From G965200765 sp965200765 (GTDB lineage Bacteria; Pseudomonadota; Gammaproteobacteria; Arenicellales; JAJDZL01), in NCBI GenBank assembly GCA_965200765.1, contig OZ241380.1, forward strand, positions 1,488,001 to 1,552,000: a DNA stretch of 64,000 bases, in the 5' to 3' direction. This document shows, in pieces, positions 62,539 through 64,000 of the stretch. The position numbers were made by a program, and so were the translations under genes. The notes under the pieces were generated by a model, which saw only the letters and a list, made by a program, of their open reading frames with translations, made no database searches and was not told the DNA's origin. Positions within the stretch are counted from its first letter, which is position 1, and every line of letters starts with the position of its first letter.

Positions 62539-63924
62539 TTAAAGTATGTAGCGTGTAAGTTCTTGATCTTCAATCAGATCAAGCAATTCTTTGTCAACAT
62601 ATTCCTTGTCAATAACAACCGTGTCGCCACTGCGGTCGGCGGCTTCGAAAGAAATTTTTTCTACCAGACGCTCTAGTACCGTATGCAAACGGCGCGCACC
62701 AATGTTTTCAGTAGTTTCGTTTACACGCCAGGCAAATTCGGCAATATGCTGTACGCCGCATTCGGAAAACTCCAAGTTCAATCCTTCGGTCTTCATCAAC
62801 TCGTGATATTGCTCGGTCAGCGACGCATCCGTTTCTGTAAGTATTCGAACAAAATCGTCTGTATGCAAAGCTGACAACTCTACGCGTATCGGCAGGCGAC
62901 CCTGCAATTCGGGTATCAAGTCAGATGGCTTCTGTGTGTAAAACGCGCCAGATGCAATAAACAAAATATGATCCGTGCGCACCATTCCGTAACGCGTTGA
63001 CACGGTCGACCCTTCAACCAACGGCAACAGATCGCGTTGTACGCCTTCGCGTGATACGTCTGCACCGGAGCGTCTTGTATTGCTGGCAATCTTGTCAATT
63101 TCATCAAGAAATACAATACCGTTTTCTTCAACATTCGTCAGTGCTTCAGACTTGATTTCATCTTCATTGATCAATCGCTCCGCTTCATCGTCAGTAAACA
63201 ACTCGAATGCCCGCGAGACCGAAACTTTACGCGGCTTGTTTTTCTTGCTGCCAAGCGCCTGCATCATGTTCTGCAGTTGATTGGTCATCTCTTCAAGCCC
63301 GGGTGGGCCGAAAATTTCCACCCCGACCGTGTTCGGTACCTCAACTTCAATCATATGGTTTTCCAGCTTGCCATCGCGTAGCATTTTTCGAAATTTTGCA
63401 CGCGCCGCACTGTCTTTCGGACGCGCCTGGTTTTCAAGGTCTTCCAAATCGAAATCTTCATTTTCAATATCCTGAAATCGTTCATCGTCAGTCGAAGCAT
63501 CCCGCGGCGGCGGTATCAAAATGTCAAGCACCCGCTCCTCGGCAATGGTCTCGGCGCGTGCCCGAACCTTTTCTATGTTCTGTTCGCGCACCATCTTGAA
63601 AGACACGTCAGTCAAGTCTCTGATGATGGAATCAACTTCCCGCCCAACATAACCGACTTCTGTAAATTTTGTCGCTTCAACCTTGATAAACGGAGCATTT
63701 GCAAGCCGTGCCAAACGCCGGGCAATTTCTGTCTTGCCAACACCGGTGGGCCCAATCATCAAAATATTCTTTGGTGTGATCTCGGCGCGCAGATCTTCAT
63801 CCGGTACATTCATTCTCCGCCAACGATTGCGCAATGCAATGGAAACCGCGCGCTTTGCGTCATTCTGTCCGACAATATGCTTGTCCAGCTCCTGAACAAT
63901 TTCGCGGGGGGTCATCTCGGACAT
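62539..63924 (-). CDS. hslU: HslU ATPase subunit of the HslUV protease
   Basis: HslU unfolds substrates and feeds them to the HslV peptidase. The 461-aa AAA+ protein has TPREIVQELDKHIVGQNDAK, Walker A GPTGVGKTEIARRLA, Walker B IVFLDEIDKIA, the I-domain insert and the C-terminal family end ELLDLIEDQELTRYIL. ATG 63924 lies 6 nt after the hslV stop. Confidence 0.97.
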   Translation of the reverse strand: MSEMTPREIVQELDKHIVGQNDAKRAVSIALRNRWRRMNVPDEDLRAEITPKNILMIGPTGVGKTEIARRLARLANAPFIKVEATKFTEVGYVGREVDSIIRDLTDVSFKMVREQNIEKVRARAETIAEERVLDILIPPPRDASTDDERFQDIENEDFDLEDLENQARPKDSAARAKFRKMLRDGKLENHMIEVEVPNTVGVEIFGPPGLEEMTNQLQNMMQALGSKKNKPRKVSVSRAFELFTDDEAERLINEDEIKSEALTNVEENGIVFLDEIDKIASNTRRSGADVSREGVQRDLLPLVEGSTVSTRYGMVRTDHILFIASGAFYTQKPSDLIPELQGRLPIRVELSALHTDDFVRILTETDASLTEQYHELMKTEGLNLEFSECGVQHIAEFAWRVNETTENIGARRLHTVLERLVEKISFEAADRSGDTVVIDKEYVDKELLDLIEDQELTRYIL

Positions 63925-63930
63925 GCTCGT

Positions 63931-64000
63931 CTATATCTCCAGTTCTTCAATCGTAAAGTTGTAATTGGTATACACATCAATGTCAGCTGCTATTGAAAGA
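63931..64000 (-). CDS. hslV: HslV peptidase, C-terminal end (partial at window edge)
   Basis: The last 22 codons read LSIAADIDVYTNYNFTIEEL then EI and TAG, matching the conserved C terminus of HslV (ATP-dependent threonine protease). The rest lies beyond the window. Confidence 0.85.
   Translation of the reverse strand, partial: LSIAADIDVYTNYNFTIEELEI

Overview
The window is a chromosomal segment of a gammaproteobacterium of moderate G+C (mid-forties percent by eye, not computed). The evidence is the order rpsB-tsf-pyrH-frr-uppS-cdsA-dxr, a DjlA-type co-chaperone, MucD/DegP, hslVU and a two-gene AddAB-like recombination nuclease. I cannot name genus or species. I recognised no rRNA, tRNA or CRISPR array.

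1-6.2 kb, minus strand: the translation, lipid and isoprenoid operon rpsB to dxr, driven by a good sigma70 promoter at 6175-6203. 6.2-10.1 kb: a MazG-like pyrophosphohydrolase, a cyclopropane fatty acid synthase, a radical SAM protein and a frameshifted AI-2E-type transporter. 10.1-16.9 kb: a trp cluster (trpE, trpG, trpD, trpC, then osmC) in which a voltage-gated cation channel gene sits between trpE and trpG with a GTGA overlap; a second channel gene and an exonuclease-fold protein without its catalytic residues lie upstream of trpE. 17.3-19.4 kb: rpe and a DegP-type protease.

19.47-21.50 kb is a compact cassette between imperfect 21-bp inverted repeats. It encodes a zinc-ribbon/HTH protein that looks like an IS1595-family transposase without its DDE domain, a DNA methyltransferase fused to a GIY-YIG domain, and a small protein. 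21.6-27.9 kb: addA and addB. 28.3-31.5 kb, plus strand: a polar amino acid ABC transporter. A decayed IS5-type transposase (31.6-32.3 kb) follows.

32.4-44.1 kb, minus strand, is a defence island that I read as Ssp-type DNA phosphorothioation: cysteine desulfurase, DUF4007 protein, large P-loop ATPase and PAPS-reductase-like sulfur transferase. A visibly more AT-rich set follows: PLD/DEAD helicase, small proteins, a DndD/Rad50-like ATPase and a 151-aa protein, a plausible SspFGH-like restriction arm. The large ATPase gene is interrupted at a 12-G tract, which suggests phase variation. A TnpB gene flanked by perfect 24-bp inverted repeats abuts the desulfurase start.

45.5-47.8 kb: two coupled hypothetical genes and an orphan methyltransferase with an excisionase-like HTH. 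48.0-54.0 kb, plus strand: a TPP-riboswitch thiamine operon (thiM, thiE, thiD, a TRAP-type binding protein, ThiZ/ThiX/ThiY-like ABC uptake). 54.6-64 kb: two related DUF6494-type proteins, moeA, a quinone oxidoreductase, djlA with an in-frame 27-bp tandem repeat, a DMT exporter, argB, hsp20 with a sigma32-like promoter, hslU and the end of hslV.

Three genes (AI-2E transporter, DndD-like ATPase, SspC-like ATPase) are each broken by one base in a homopolymer, so assembly error must be excluded before biology is inferred.
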